NCBI GenBank assembly: GCA_030035585.1
Contig: CM057460.1
Coordinates: 132,850,714 to 132,914,713, forward strand
Reading direction: 5' to 3'
DNA: 64,000 bases
Source: Dugong dugon
Taxonomy: Eukaryota; Chordata; Mammalia; Sirenia; Dugongidae
Shown here: in pieces, positions 33,491 through 43,524 of the stretch
How positions within the stretch are numbered: position 1 is the first letter of the stretch
Layout: every line of letters starts with the position of its first letter
The notes under the pieces: generated by a model
What the model saw: the letters and a program-made list of their open reading frames with translations, nothing else
What the model was told of the DNA's origin: nothing
Database searches by the model: none
Position numbers and translations under genes: made by a program

Positions 33491-33998
33491 TGTCATGCTT
33501 TGAATTATGTCCCCCAAAAACTGTGTGTATCAATTTGACAGGGCCATGATTCCCAGAACTGTGTGGTTGGCCTCCATTTTGTGATTGTAATTTTATGTTA
33601 AAGAGGATTAGGGTGGGATTGTAACACCACCTTTACCCAGGTCACTTCCTTGATCCAATGTAAAGGGAGTTTCCCTGGGGTGTGGCCTGCACCACCTTTT
33701 ATCTCTCAAAAGATAAAAGGAAAGGGAAGCAAGCAGAGAGTTGGGGACCTCATACCATCAAGAAAGCACTGCCGGGAGCAAATCGCGTCCTTTGGACAAG
33801 GGTCCCTACACCCAGAAGCTCCTAGTCTGGGGGAACACCGAAAAGAAGAAGGCCGACAGAGAGAAAAAGCCTTCCCCTGGAGCTGATGCCCTGAATTTGG
33901 ACTTTTAGCCTACTTTAACCGTGAGGAAATAAACTTCTCTTCATTAAAACCATCCACTTGTGGTATTTCTGTTATAGCAGCACTAGATGACTAAGACA
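33491..33998 (+). mobile_element. Solo LTR, MaLR type
   Basis: It begins tgtcatgctttgaattatgtccccc and ends gcagcactagatgactaagaca. The flanks atgag (33,486-33,490) and ctgag (33,999-34,003) look like a five-base duplication with one change. An aataaa signal lies near 33,928. It belongs to the subgroup with cctggggtgtggcctgca, as in the 5,284 element. It is a solo fossil. Confidence 0.87.
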
Positions 33999-34285
33999 CT
34001 GAGGAAAGCTGGACCTGGTAGATGCAGCATGCTGATGTGAGAAACACTCATGCCAGTTCTCATCTCTTTTAACTAAACTGTGTCTCATGCAGTGATTAGT
34101 ACATTGGAGGGAGTGTCTACGTGTCCCAGGTATCCGTGACTCTGTTGCTATGCATACTACTTTTCTCTATTCTGTACATTTTCTTAAAACTAATTAAACT
34201 TGGTTCTGAGTAATACTATTTAGCTAATCATCTGAATTTGGAACCCAATCTGCTCTTGAAGCTATCAAAGAGATATCAGATAGCA
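33999..34285. other. Anonymous sequence
   Basis: About 290 bp with no recognisable repeat, RNA or open frame. Confidence 0.5.
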
Positions 34286-34454
34286 ACCAAAAAAGAAACC
34301 AAACTCGGTGTTGTGGAGTCAATTCTGACTCATAGTGACCCTATAGGACAGAGTAGGACTGTCCAATAAGGTTTCCAAGGAGCAGTTGGTGGAATTGAAC
34401 TGCCGACCTTTTGGTTAGCAGCCAAATGATTAACCACTGTGCCACCAGAGCTCC
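34286..34454 (-). mobile_element. AfroSINE
   Basis: The plus strand runs from an A-rich tail (aaccaaaaaagaaaccaaac) through ctcatagtgaccctataggacagagtaggactg to the complement of the head (accactgtgccaccagagctcc). Complete and moderately diverged. Confidence 0.91.
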
Positions 34455-34562
34455 ATTTAATATAAAGTAGAAATTTATTCCTAAAACAAGATACTTGTAA
34501 ATTATAAAGGCAATCTATCTCAGAATATTGAAAAACTAAATTATTAAGGTTTTTAAAAATTT

Positions 34563-35226
34563 ATAAGAGCTTGGCTGCTGTCTTAGTCATCCAGTGTTGC
34601 TATAACAGAAATACCACAAGTGGATAGCTTTAACGAAGAGAAATTTATTCTCTCACAGTCTAGTAGGCTACAGATCCAAATTCAGTGCCTCAGCTCCAGG
34701 GGAAGGCTTTCTCTGTTGGCTCTGGAAGAAGGTCCATGTCATTAATCTTTCCTTGGCCTAGGAGCTTCTCTGCTCAGGAACATCAGGTCCTAAGGACACA
34801 CTCTGCTCCTGGCGCTGATTTCTTGGTGGTAGGAGGTCCCTATGTCTCTCTGCTCTCTTCTCTCTTCTATATCTCAAAAGAGATTGGCTTAAGACACTAT
34901 CTAATCTTGTGGATCTCATCAGTATAACTGCCTCTAATCCATCTCATTAACATCGTAGTGATAGGATTTACAACACAGGGAAATAATCTCAGATGACAAA
35001 ATGGTAGACAATCATACAATACTGGGAATCATGAACCTAGCCAAGTTGACAAATATTTTTGGGGGACACAATTCAATCCATGACAGCTGCTAACCAAAAA
35101 GTTGGCAGTTCAAATCCACCAGCTGCTCCTTGGAAACCCTATCGGGTAGTTCTACTCTGTTCTATAGGGTCATTATGAGTCAGAATCAACTTGAGGACAG
35201 TGGGTTTTTGTTTTTTTTTTTTTTTT
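34563..35226 (+). mobile_element. AfroSINE split by an LTR
   Basis: The head fragment ataagagcttggctgc (34,563-34,578) is followed, after the LTR, by gctgctaaccaaaaagttggcagttcaaatccacc and the rest of the SINE to a T-rich end at 35,226. The two halves overlap by gctgc, the LTR's five-base duplication. The first part of the tRNA-like head is missing. The SINE therefore predates the LTR, the reverse of the order seen at 11,346-11,947. Confidence 0.9.
34579..35085 (-). mobile_element. Solo LTR, MaLR type, inserted in an AfroSINE
   Basis: Inverted relative to the plus strand: tgtcttagtcatccagtgttgctataacag on the left and ggacacaattcaatccatgaca on the right. It is flanked by gctgc at 34,574-34,578 and 35,086-35,090, a perfect five-base duplication. 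It is a solo fossil. Confidence 0.9.
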
Positions 35227-35243
35227 ATATTGTTATGACAATT

Positions 35244-35416
35244 TGTTGTTGTTAGTTGCTGTGGAGTCGATGCCAACTTATGGTCACCCCATGTGTTACA
35301 GAACAGAATTACTCCATTCTATTCTGTATCGCTGTAATTTTTACAGAAGCAAATTGCTAGCCCTTTTCTTTCAAAGGACCCCTGAGTGGGTTCTAACTGC
35401 CAACCTTTAGGTTAGC
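35244..35416 (-). mobile_element. AfroSINE, long-middle subfamily, diverged
   Basis: It has a (ttg)n-type left end (ttgttgttgttagttgctgtggagtcgatgcc) and a middle with ctgtaatttttacagaagcaaattgc, which the standard copies lack. It ends near aacctttaggttagcc without the full head. Confidence 0.8.
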
Positions 35417-35627
35417 CCAAAAAACCAAACCCATTGCCTTTGAGTCAATTCTGATTCATAGGAACCATATAGGAAAGAGCATAGAACTGCTTCCTAGGGT
35501 TTCCAAGGCTGTAATCTTTAAGGGAGTAGATTGCCAGTTCTTTTCTCCCACAGAGCAGTTGGTGGGTTGAACCACGGATCTTTCTGTTAGCAGCAGAGTG
35601 CTTTAACCACTGTTCCACCAGGGCTCC
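35417..35627 (-). mobile_element. AfroSINE, long-middle subfamily
   Basis: It is about 210 bp, longer than the standard ~165 bp because of an extra segment (ctgtaatctttaagggagtagattgccagttctttt, 35,509-35,545). It ends in the complement of the tRNA-like head, gctttaaccactgttccaccagggctcc. It lies head-to-tail with the preceding copy. Confidence 0.87.
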
Positions 35628-35689
35628 TATGGAAATTTAGTTAAAGAAAATAATATAAAGAAAGAAATATAAATAATTAAAGGTGACAC

Positions 35690-36560
35690 AAACTTTATTA
35701 CTTGCATATCATTCACCAAGTAATTCCATTCATAGAAATGTTACCTAATAAATAAGCACCCTTCTATATAGATCCATTTGTATTTATTTGTGCATCATAT
35801 AATTGGTAAAAATTTAGAAGAAATCTAAACACATGAAAGAGCAATATAATTTTTTGGTAAATAAAAATCAGTCTGTTACCGCAGAACTTGGATTTGAGCC
35901 ACCTGCCGCAAAAGCCAATACTGAGACTGGGGTGAGGTCAGCAGCAAGAAGGTTTTATTGCATATCGATATACAGGAGACAGAGGGGAATGAGCTCCTCC
36001 AACAAACCTGTCTCTCCAACTGGAGACTGGCTGAAGGTTTTATATGAACAAGATTATAGTTTCCCTTCACAGTAGTCATGATTTGCACATCCCAGATGAT
36101 CTAACTTCTTACTGGCAATCCTTGAAGGTTTTCTGGCCCTGTTAGTCATGATTGTCACATCGGAGATGAGTTAATCCTGTTACTGGTAATCTTTGAGGAT
36201 TATCAATTTGTTTTGCCACCCTCTGAGGAGAAACTTTAGTTAATATTAAACTTTTATAGGGACTGGAATAGGAGGAGGGAGAAAGAAGAAAAAATATCAT
36301 GAGACAAAGCAGGGACTAGTAATGGTGGGAATCAATTATTCAGCAATGGTGGTAATTGAGCTTGTGCAGCCTGAAATATTCTATCACACAGAATATTTAA
36401 AATATTATTCAGCCATTCAAAATCTTGGTGTAAATGAGTATATACACCTCAAGAATGCATGAATCATATTTTAAAATTAAAACTTGTTGACCTCAAATGT
36501 AAGCGATATGTAAACAGTGACTTTTGGGACTGTATAATAAGAGTTTTGGAAGTTTACTTC
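35690..36560 (+). mobile_element. Ancient L1 3' region, split by an LTR
   Basis: The pieces 35,690-35,873 (ccaagtaattccattcatagaaatgttacctaataaataa; gtgcatcatataattggtaaaaatttagaagaaatc) and 36,389 to about 36,560 (aatattattcagccattcaaaatcttggtgtaaatgag) resemble the C-terminal/3' end of old mammalian L1s. They are strongly diverged and noncoding. Confidence 0.5.
35874..36388 (-). mobile_element. Solo LTR, probable class I (gamma-type) ERV
   Basis: On the minus strand it begins tgtgatagaatatttcaggc and ends caagttctgcggtaaca (TG...CA). A TATA-like tataaaacc and an AATAAA followed by accttcttgctgctgacc lie in the order expected of U3-R-U5. It has an internally repeated cassette (gttagtcatgattgcacatc-type words twice, near 36,070 and 36,145). 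I do not see a clean target-site duplication. No internal genes adjoin. Confidence 0.72.
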
Positions 36561-37048
36561 AGTTAATATTTCTACTTCTGTCAAATTTAGTACACAGAAT
36601 ATTTTAAAGCTAATAAAAATCATGCATGCATTTAAACATAAGTACAAGTCACATTTTTAAAATAGTTCAATCCACATTTTTCACTAACATATAAAAGGAT
36701 GAAAAAAATTGGTAAAATTTTTTTATTGATAAATTTGTCTTTCAGAGTTTCTGTACAGCCAGGATACTGCTTTGCATTTGGAAGTTTGTATAGTGTTTTA
36801 TGTTCTAAACATATTGAAATAATAAAATTTTGGAGCAAACATACCAACCATGCCAAAGGGTTGGGGGAGAATAAACTCAAGTTGAAATGCTAAAAACATC
36901 TTGACTTTTAACTTAAAAAAATTTTTTTTTGAATTTAAGTTTTGTTTCACACCATTTTCTAATATAAATTATTTTGCTTTTGTTCAGTGCTTAATAAGAT
37001 TTTCATTCAATGGAATGCACTCATCTAGCATAGGAATGAAAATGTAGC
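36561..37048. other. Anonymous AT-rich sequence
   Basis: About 490 bp with no repeat or gene that I recognise. Short open frames on both strands overlap each other and lack any recognisable motif. Confidence 0.5.
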
Positions 37049-37268
37049 TGGAATCCCTGGGTAATGTAAACAGTTAACAGGTAGGCTGAAAGTTTGGAGA
37101 TTTGAGTCTACCCAGAGGTGCCTCAGAAGAAAGGCCTAGGGATTCTACTTCCAAAAATTCAGCCATTAAAAACCCTATGGAGCACAATTCTACTCTGACA
37201 CACGGGCGGTCACCATGAGTTAGAATTGTCTTTACACCAACTTTTGTTGTTGTTTTTGTTATTTTTTA
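37049..37268 (+). mobile_element. AfroSINE, divergent older subfamily
   Basis: Plus orientation: ggaatccctgggtaatgtaaacagttaacaggtaggctgaaagtttggagatttgagtct (decayed tRNA-like head with A- and B-box positions), then acccagaggtgcctcagaagaaaggcctagggattctacttcc, then accctatggagcacaattctactctgacacac and a (ttg)n-rich tail. The middle differs from the standard AfroSINEs here but the layout is the same. Confidence 0.82.
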
Positions 37269-37964
37269 AACTTAGCTGTAGAGCTTGCTTACTCGAAGAA
37301 GTTGGACGTAGGTACAGTATTAATGATGCTAAAGTTAAATGTTTTCAGAGTTTAGAAGAGCAGTGGTCAATATGGGCTAAAATGATCAGAATGCTTATTT
37401 CGAAGGATTTGGTCTGGGAAGTGGGAAGACAGAAACTAGCATATGTAAACATTTTTAAAAATGAATGTACTGATAATATCTAAGAGAGAAAGTTAAAAAA
37501 AAATTATAGACTTTTTCAACATTTTATGGACTATTTAAATGATACTTAAAACATTTTAAAGATTTTACTGATTTAAAGTGGAGCTGGGGGTAAATGGAGG
37601 GGTCCATCTTAATATCTATTTCTTGACTACTTCATTAGGGTCATTGTGATCATTTTAAGAAACAAAGACTGTTAAACCCCACACTTAAAGATTCTATAAA
37701 AGTTGAATCTCAAAAACATTTTAAACAAGATCCCCAAGTGACTTTTAAAACATTAAAGTTTGAAAATCTTTGTTATAAACAGAGAGCTCAAATTTTAAAA
37801 AGCAGTATATAATAAGAAGTAAATATTTGAATTCCTAGTAAGAATAGGGTTTTACGGAAAATGTCTATGATGAAAGAAAAAAATATAGCTCAAATTTTAT
37901 AAGATAATTAATAATAACTTGTTTAGAACTCTTGACATTTACCTATTTCCTGTTAATTATGAGT
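37269..37964. other. Anonymous AT-rich sequence
   Basis: About 700 bp with nothing recognisable. An 85-codon open frame at 37,226-37,483 begins inside the SINE tail and shows no known motif, so it is not called. Confidence 0.5.
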
Positions 37965-38044
37965 ATTGGAAACCATATGGGGCAGTTCTACTGTGTCCTA
38001 TAGGGTCACTCTGGGTAGGAATCTACTTGAGGACAACCGGTTTT
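37965..38044 (+). mobile_element. AfroSINE 3' fragment
   Basis: Only the tail half is present: attggaaaccatatggggcagttctactgtgtcctatagggtcac, then aatctacttgaggacaaccggtttt. Truncated at its 5' side. Confidence 0.85.
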
Positions 38045-38342
38045 AACACGTTTATACTTTAGGTTTATTCTTTCTGGTGGAATTTATTTGCAAGCTTATA
38101 CGATAATGAATGATTTTTGATGGTGATATAAAAGGTTATTAGAAATATTCATTTTGGGGAAGTGGCCTAATCAAATACCATTTTAGTGAAATTTTATTTT
38201 ATTGCTATATTCCATTCATTCAAGCTTCAAAAGTGTAGTCTTTAAAGAAAAATAAACACCTCATTTTGTAGCATTAGAAACAACACATTTCATTAAATGC
38301 TCTCGTATTCTGAAGAGGTATTCCAAACTGCAAAGTGTTATG
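38045..38342. other. Anonymous AT-rich sequence
   Basis: About 300 bp; no repeat, RNA or credible open frame recognised. Confidence 0.5.
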
Positions 38343-38499
38343 CCAAACCTGCGGCCATCAAGTCGATTCTGACTCATAGTGACCCTATAGGACAGAGTAG
38401 AACTGCCCCATGGGGTTTCCAAGGAGCAGCTGATGGATTCTAACTGCCAACATTTTGGTTAGCAGCTAAACTCTTAACCACTATACCACCAGGATTTCC
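38343..38499 (-). mobile_element. AfroSINE
   Basis: A complete minus-strand copy without a long A-tail, from ccaaacctgcggccatcaagtcgattc to cttaaccactataccaccaggatttcc. Confidence 0.9.
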
Positions 38500-38754
38500 T
38501 TGGCCCTAAGGTCACCCATGTATCTAACCTTATTTTCAGTCTTCTATTAACTATTAAATAGAAAATATAGAACTAATACATGTATCAAAGTGAACTTGTG
38601 ATAATTTAAAAGAAAATAACATGGAATATTTTCTTGCACAAAACAGTTATCTTGGGCATGAGGGAAAAGAAAAATAGGAAATGTACGTGGTAAAGCAGGG
38701 CACTCCAGAGGCAGTGTGAGGAAATTTGGAGCACCATACATGTATTAAGACATA
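38500..38754. other. Anonymous sequence
   Basis: About 250 bp; nothing recognised. Open frames on the minus strand that run through here extend into the neighbouring SINE and are discounted. Confidence 0.5.
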
Positions 38755-38922
38755 AACCAAAACCAAACCAAAACCACTGCCATTGAGTTGATTCCAACTC
38801 ATAGCAACCCTAAAGGACAGAGTAGAACTCCCCTTAGGTTTTTCAAGAAGCAGCTGGTGTATTTGAACTGTCAGTTTTTTGGTTAGCAGCCAAACTCTTA
38901 ACCACTGCACCACTAGAGCTCC
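38755..38922 (-). mobile_element. AfroSINE with target-site duplication
   Basis: It has an A-rich tail aaccaaaaccaaaccaaaacc, then a complete body and head. It is flanked by attaagacata (38,744-38,754) and attaacacata (38,923-38,933), an 11-base duplication with one change. Confidence 0.93.
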
Positions 38923-39187
38923 ATTAACACATAGCCAAGCCAAAAAAGATCATAGTAAATCTTACCTTTAAATTGTTCATCCTCTAGTTAAATTCAGTTG
39001 ACTTTATTAATCAACTTCTTAAATGTAAGATTTGAAATCAAGACATATTTTCTAAGGATATCGAACATATTTGTGTCCAAAAAACCTAAGTAATATTCAG
39101 ATGATGAATGAGGAGAAGAAAAGGAGTAGAGAAATCCTTCCCAACAACAAAAAAGTGTTTGTTAGGTGGTTATCTGTTAGTAAGCAC
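38923..39187. other. Anonymous AT-rich sequence
   Basis: About 265 bp with no recognised feature. Confidence 0.5.
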
Positions 39188-39701
39188 TGTCATGGATTGA
39201 ATTGTGTCTCCCAAAAATATGTGTATCAATTTGGCTAGGTTATGATTTCCAGTACCCTGTGATTGTCCACCATTTATCATCTGCTGTGATTTTTCTTATG
39301 TGTTGTAAATCCTGCCTCTATGATGCTAATGAGGGGAAATAGGCGGCCGGTATGGTAATGAGGCAGGACTCACTCTACAAGATTGGATTGTAACTTGAGC
39401 CACTTTCTTTTGGGATATAAAAGAAAGAAGTGAGCAAACAGGCAGGGGGACCTCATATCACCAGAAAGCAGTGTCGGGAGTGGAGAGTATTGTTTGGACC
39501 TGGGGTTCCTGTTCTGAGAAGCTCTTACTCCAGGGGAAGATTGATGAGAAGGAGATTGCTCCAAAGCCGACAGAAAGAAAGACTTCCCCTGGAGCTGAAG
39601 CCCTGAATTTGGACTTGTAGCCTACTTTACTGTGAGAAAATAAATTTGTTTGTTAAAGCCACCCACTTGTGTTTATTTCTGTTATAGCAGCACTAGATAA
39701 C
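39188..39701 (+). mobile_element. Solo LTR, MaLR type, 3' edge replaced by a CA repeat
   Basis: It starts tgtcatggattgaattgtgtctccc and runs to gttatagcagcactagataac, where a short (ca)n run and then an AfroSINE follow. It is the same subgroup as the 1,665 LTR (tatgtgttgtaaatcctgcctctatgatgctaatga). A solo fossil. Confidence 0.86.
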
Positions 39702-39716
39702 ACACACACACACACA
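39702..39716. repeat. (CA)n microsatellite
   Basis: About seven CA units joining the LTR end to the A-rich tail of the next AfroSINE. Confidence 0.85.
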
Positions 39717-39880
39717 AAAAAAAACAAACCCATTGTCGTCGAATTGATTCCAACTCATAGCTACCCTATAGGACAGAGTAGAACTGCCCTACAGGGTATT
39801 CCAAGGAGTGGCTGCTGGATTCAAACTACTGACCTTTTGGTTAGGAGCCAAACTCTTAACCACTTCACCACCAGTGCTCC
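39717..39880 (-). mobile_element. AfroSINE
   Basis: A-rich tail, then acccattgtcgtcgaattgattcc, body with ggacagagtagaactgccctacagggtattcc, and head cttaaccacttcaccaccagtgctcc. Complete. Confidence 0.91.
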
Positions 39881-40040
39881 CACTAAACACTGCTTAATTG
39901 ATTTTAATATTTACATATTTAGCGAAATTCTTTTTGGCTTTTTAAATAAGTCCTATAGATTTGCATAATGTTATTTCTAGATATTCAAAACATTGGTCTA
40001 TTTTGAATAGGAACATTCCCTATTTATTTTAGTTATTTCT

Positions 40041-40168
40041 GTTGTTGTTAGGAGCCATTGAGTCGATTCCGACTCATAGCGACCCTATGCACAACAGAAC
40101 GAGACACTGCCCATCCTGTACCATCCTCACAATCCTTGTTATGCGTGAGCCCATTGTTGCAGCCACAG
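40041..40168 (-). mobile_element. RTE 3'-end fragment
   Basis: 128 bp of the RTE terminus: gttgttgttaggagccattgagtcgattccgactcatagcgaccctatgcacaacagaacgagac to gcccattgttgcagccac. Very short 5' truncation. CpG sites in gattccgactcatagcgacc survive, which hints at relative youth. Confidence 0.9.
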
Positions 40169-40811
40169 TTATTTCTGGTATATAGGAGATTATTATATCA
40201 TATAACTTTTATTATATATTCTGTCCATTTATTGAGTTATTCTTTCAGTTCTTTTTTTGCTTCCCAGTTGTTTTATGTAGATTTTCCAAAGTAGACAGTT
40301 GAATGAAAAAAAAAAAATAATAATTTCACTCCAATACTCAGAATGTTTCAAGTGTTATTCCATGGGCTAGAAATTCCTGAAAAAATATTATTTTGATCAA
40401 GATTGTCTAAATCCTTTGTCTTTTTCTAATTGTAATGGTGAGTTTCTCTAACATTTTAATTTTATGTATAGTATTACCTAGCCATTTAAAGTATACATTC
40501 CTTGTCATATTGAGGAAGTTTAATCAGAAAAATTAAAGATAAATTTTGTCAGACAGTATCTCAGCATCTGTAGAATTTATTTATTTATAATAAAATTTGC
40601 CTTATTTTATATTTTACCATAACTTAACTATGGTTTTTTATTAGACAGATTTATTAATATTATTGGCTCTGAATTTTATATATATTTTCATATATAGCAA
40701 TTAACTTTCTGTCAAAGTAATGTTTTTTGTTCACACATGGAGGATTCCCACCCACATACTTCAAACAGATAGTATTGGCAGAAGAATTTTAAGTGTAATG
40801 TAAACAGACAT
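40169..40811. other. Anonymous AT-rich sequence
   Basis: About 640 bp of strongly AT-rich DNA with no recognised repeat or gene. Confidence 0.5.
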
Positions 40812-40976
40812 AAAAAAAAAACAAACTCATTGCCTTCTAGTCGATTCCGACTCGTAGCGACCCTACAGGACTGGGTAGAACTGCCCCATAGGGTTTCCAA
40901 GGAGCAGCTGGTAGTTTCAAACTGCCGACCTTTTGGTTAGCAGATGAGCTCTTAACCACTGTGCCACCAGGGCTCC
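40812..40976 (-). mobile_element. AfroSINE, well preserved, with target-site duplication
   Basis: Near-consensus copy keeping CpG-containing words (gattccgactcgtagcgacc, actgccgacc) and ending accactgtgccaccagggctcc. Flanks aaacagacata (from 40,802) and aaatagacata (from 40,977) form a duplication with one change. It is one of the youngest-looking SINEs here. Confidence 0.94.
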
Positions 40977-42396
40977 AAATAGACATAGACATACAAAAAA
41001 CCAAACAAACACAAAACAGGGTTATAAAGTAGTGGGGAGTAATGAAATAAAAATTTAGATATAGACAGTCGCAAATGACTTTACTCTTTGGAAGAAATTC
41101 GAAGGAAATGAGCAAAGCTGCCTAAAACTATAATTTATAAAACCATTTGACCTTGAATGTTTCAGAGCTATTAATAAATAGAATGTGACATGGTTTTCTT
41201 AAAAAAGTAATTACATATGACTTTTAGTACACAAATGCAAACATGATTTACTTCTGAGGGAATCAATTCATTGAGATTTAATAAACACGGTTACTTGATG
41301 ATTAAATATGGTTTTCTTTTTACAAGTATTAGTAGTACGGGTTTTTTTTTTTTTTTTCCAAATTTAAAATGAGGTATTCATTACTAATTTGTGGATATCA
41401 AAGACAATGATAGAATAAGTAACCTCTTAAGATTTCTTTCTACTTGATTGTGTGAGAAAAAATGAGAATAATTAATGTAGTGGGATAAAGAAAGTCAGAA
41501 GCATATTATATGTTAAAAGAAACCTATCAACTAGCTGTTTGTTGAACCAATTCCCTTGTGAAGCATTTCGGGAGAATGCACTGCAATAAATTAGTCTGTT
41601 GTGTTAGCAACAGAAAAAGAAAGGCAATAAAGGGACATATTTATAACATGTTAAATTTTATTGATGTGAATACGCTGTAAGCAAATAACTCTTCCCCGAA
41701 GCCAACAAAACAAATTCTCACTGGAATTCAAAAGATTCAGCAAACACTGGTGTTGAACTCTTATTTCCAAATCATATTTTTCCATCCTTTTCAATGAGCT
41801 AATATTAAGTGTTAATCAGCAAAGGACGAACTTTTGGTAATATCTTCTCTCTTATGATCTCAGAGTCTGTCTTCTAATGAACTTGGGGTTGGCAATTCTG
41901 GTGATTCAACAGTTCTGTGTTCCTTGATTTTATAAATATAGTGAATCCTTTTCAGTGACAGCCCCCAAATCAACATCAGAGTGTCTTAATAGAGTCATGA
42001 CTGATAGTTCACTGCTGCCATCAACTTTACCATTATAAAATGTGCAAGCGTCACATTTGCTAAAATTTGACACTTGCAAAAATAGTAGCTGAGAATAACT
42101 TACAACTATAAAAATTGCATTAACAGATGGTAATATATGTTAAAAAATTTATTTCATTGAAAGTCATCAGATAATTTTGGAAGAATCCAATAAAGGCAAA
42201 TATTTAACACTAATTAATGAATAACCCATCAGCTTCCACTACCGTGATCTTAGAGAGGCATTCGGAGGAAAGAAAATTGTGCTTGCTCATGCCTTTTAAT
42301 GCCTTCAACAATATACTTCAGGGCATCCAGGTTGTTTTCATGACTGTTTCAATCACTGTTTAAGCAGGATGATAAAAAAAAATAGTCATTCTTTGT
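40977..42396. other. Anonymous intergenic sequence
   Basis: About 1.4 kb with no transposon I can name. It is less simple in composition than its neighbours (for example 41,560-42,060), has no credible open frame or splice-bounded exon, and is a reasonable place to look for old single-copy or conserved noncoding DNA. Confidence 0.5.
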
Positions 42397-42932
42397 GACG
42401 GTTAAGATTGTGTGTCAACTTGGCTGAGCCATGATTCTCAGTGTTTTGCCAGTCATATAATGTGATCACTTCCATGTTGATCATCCCCAATATAGGATCT
42501 GCTATGAGTAGCCAATCAGTTGAAAGGGAGTTTCCTTGGGCATGTCACCTGCATCAAATATAAGTGGACATTCTGGCAAGACTCAGGGGCTTTTTGCTCA
42601 CATTGTATCCTACGGCTGGCTCCTGTTCATCTGACCTCTGGTTCTTGGGACTTGAGCTAGCAGGTTACTTGTGGTCTTGCTTGCCAAACTTGGGATTCAT
42701 ACATCTTCTCAGCCTGTGAGCAAGAGCCCTGCTCTCTGACCTGCTGATCTTGGGTTTGCCAGCCCCTGTGGCTACATAAATCAGGAGATGCCTCTATCCT
42801 GACCCATGGACTTGGGATGTTCCAGCCTCTATAACCGTGTGAGCCATTTCCTTAATAGAAATCTCACTCTGTATATATATATTTATACCCTTTGCTGGTT
42901 TTGATTCTCTAGAGAATCCAGCTTAAGATATT
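42397..42932 (+). mobile_element. Solo LTR, second MaLR-like family
   Basis: It starts tgacggttaagattgtgtgtcaacttggctgagccatgattctcag and ends near tctagagaatccagcttaagata, with a (ta)n-rich stretch before the end and internal repeats of ctgacctg-like words. The layout and the 'gtgtgagccatttcctta' 3' region resemble mammalian ERVL/MaLR-type LTRs, but I cannot fix the family name. A second, inverted fragment of it lies at 45,025. Confidence 0.65.
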
Positions 42933-43107
42933 TCTTGAATAAATTTCCTACCCAAAGTGTTTACAGAATTACAAAAAAAAAAAAAAGTCTCTAACATCCT
43001 ATGCTACTAAAAAAAAAAAAAAAAAAGAATCAAGCTGTGGGTTTCACAGAAGGCTTAAGGTAAAAAAATAGTACTTTTTCAATCACGTTACATAACTTAC
43101 TATTATT
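42933..43107. other. Spacer with two poly(A) runs
   Basis: It contains A runs of about 14 and 20 bases (about 42,973 and 43,009). These could be tails of elements too decayed to identify. Nothing else recognised. Confidence 0.5.
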
Positions 43108-43466
43108 TGTTGGGTTTGTTATTGCCACTGAGTTGGTTCAGACTCATAGCGACTCCAGGTACAACAGAACAAAACACTGAGTAGTCCTGCACCATCCTCG
43201 CAGTTGTTCCTATATTTGAGCCCATTGTTGCAGCCACTGTACCAATTCATCTTATTGAGGTCTTCCTCTTTTTCACTGACCCTCTATTTTATCAAGCCTG
43301 ATGTCCTTCTCCAGGGATTTGTCCCTCCTGATAACATATCCCAAGTACATGAGACAAAGTTTTGATTTTTTTTGCTCCTATGGAGCATTTAGCTATACTT
43401 CTTCCAAGACAAACGAGTTCATTCTTCTGGTAGTCCATGGTATATTCAATATTCTCTGTCAACATC
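43108..43466 (-). mobile_element. RTE 3'-end fragment
   Basis: It reads from tgttattgccactgagttggttcagactcatagcgactcc to catggtatattcaatattctctgtcaacatc. The 5' truncation point is nearly the same as that of the copy at 63,012. Confidence 0.88.
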
Positions 43467-43474
43467 TGGCCATC

Positions 43475-43524
43475 TGCTCCTGTAAACACTTCAGTTTAGG
43501 AAACTCTACAGGGCAATTTTACCA
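43475..43524 (+). mobile_element. Possible AfroSINE middle fragment
   Basis: cctgtaaacacttcagtttaggaaactctacagggcaattttac resembles the ctgtaaagattnnagcctnggaaaccctatggggcagttctac middle of the long AfroSINE subfamily. It is short and diverged, so the call is tentative. Confidence 0.4.

Noticed and set aside
37226-37483. An 85-codon open frame considered as a small gene
   Set aside because: It starts in the tail of an AfroSINE, has no recognisable motif and no visible splice or promoter context.
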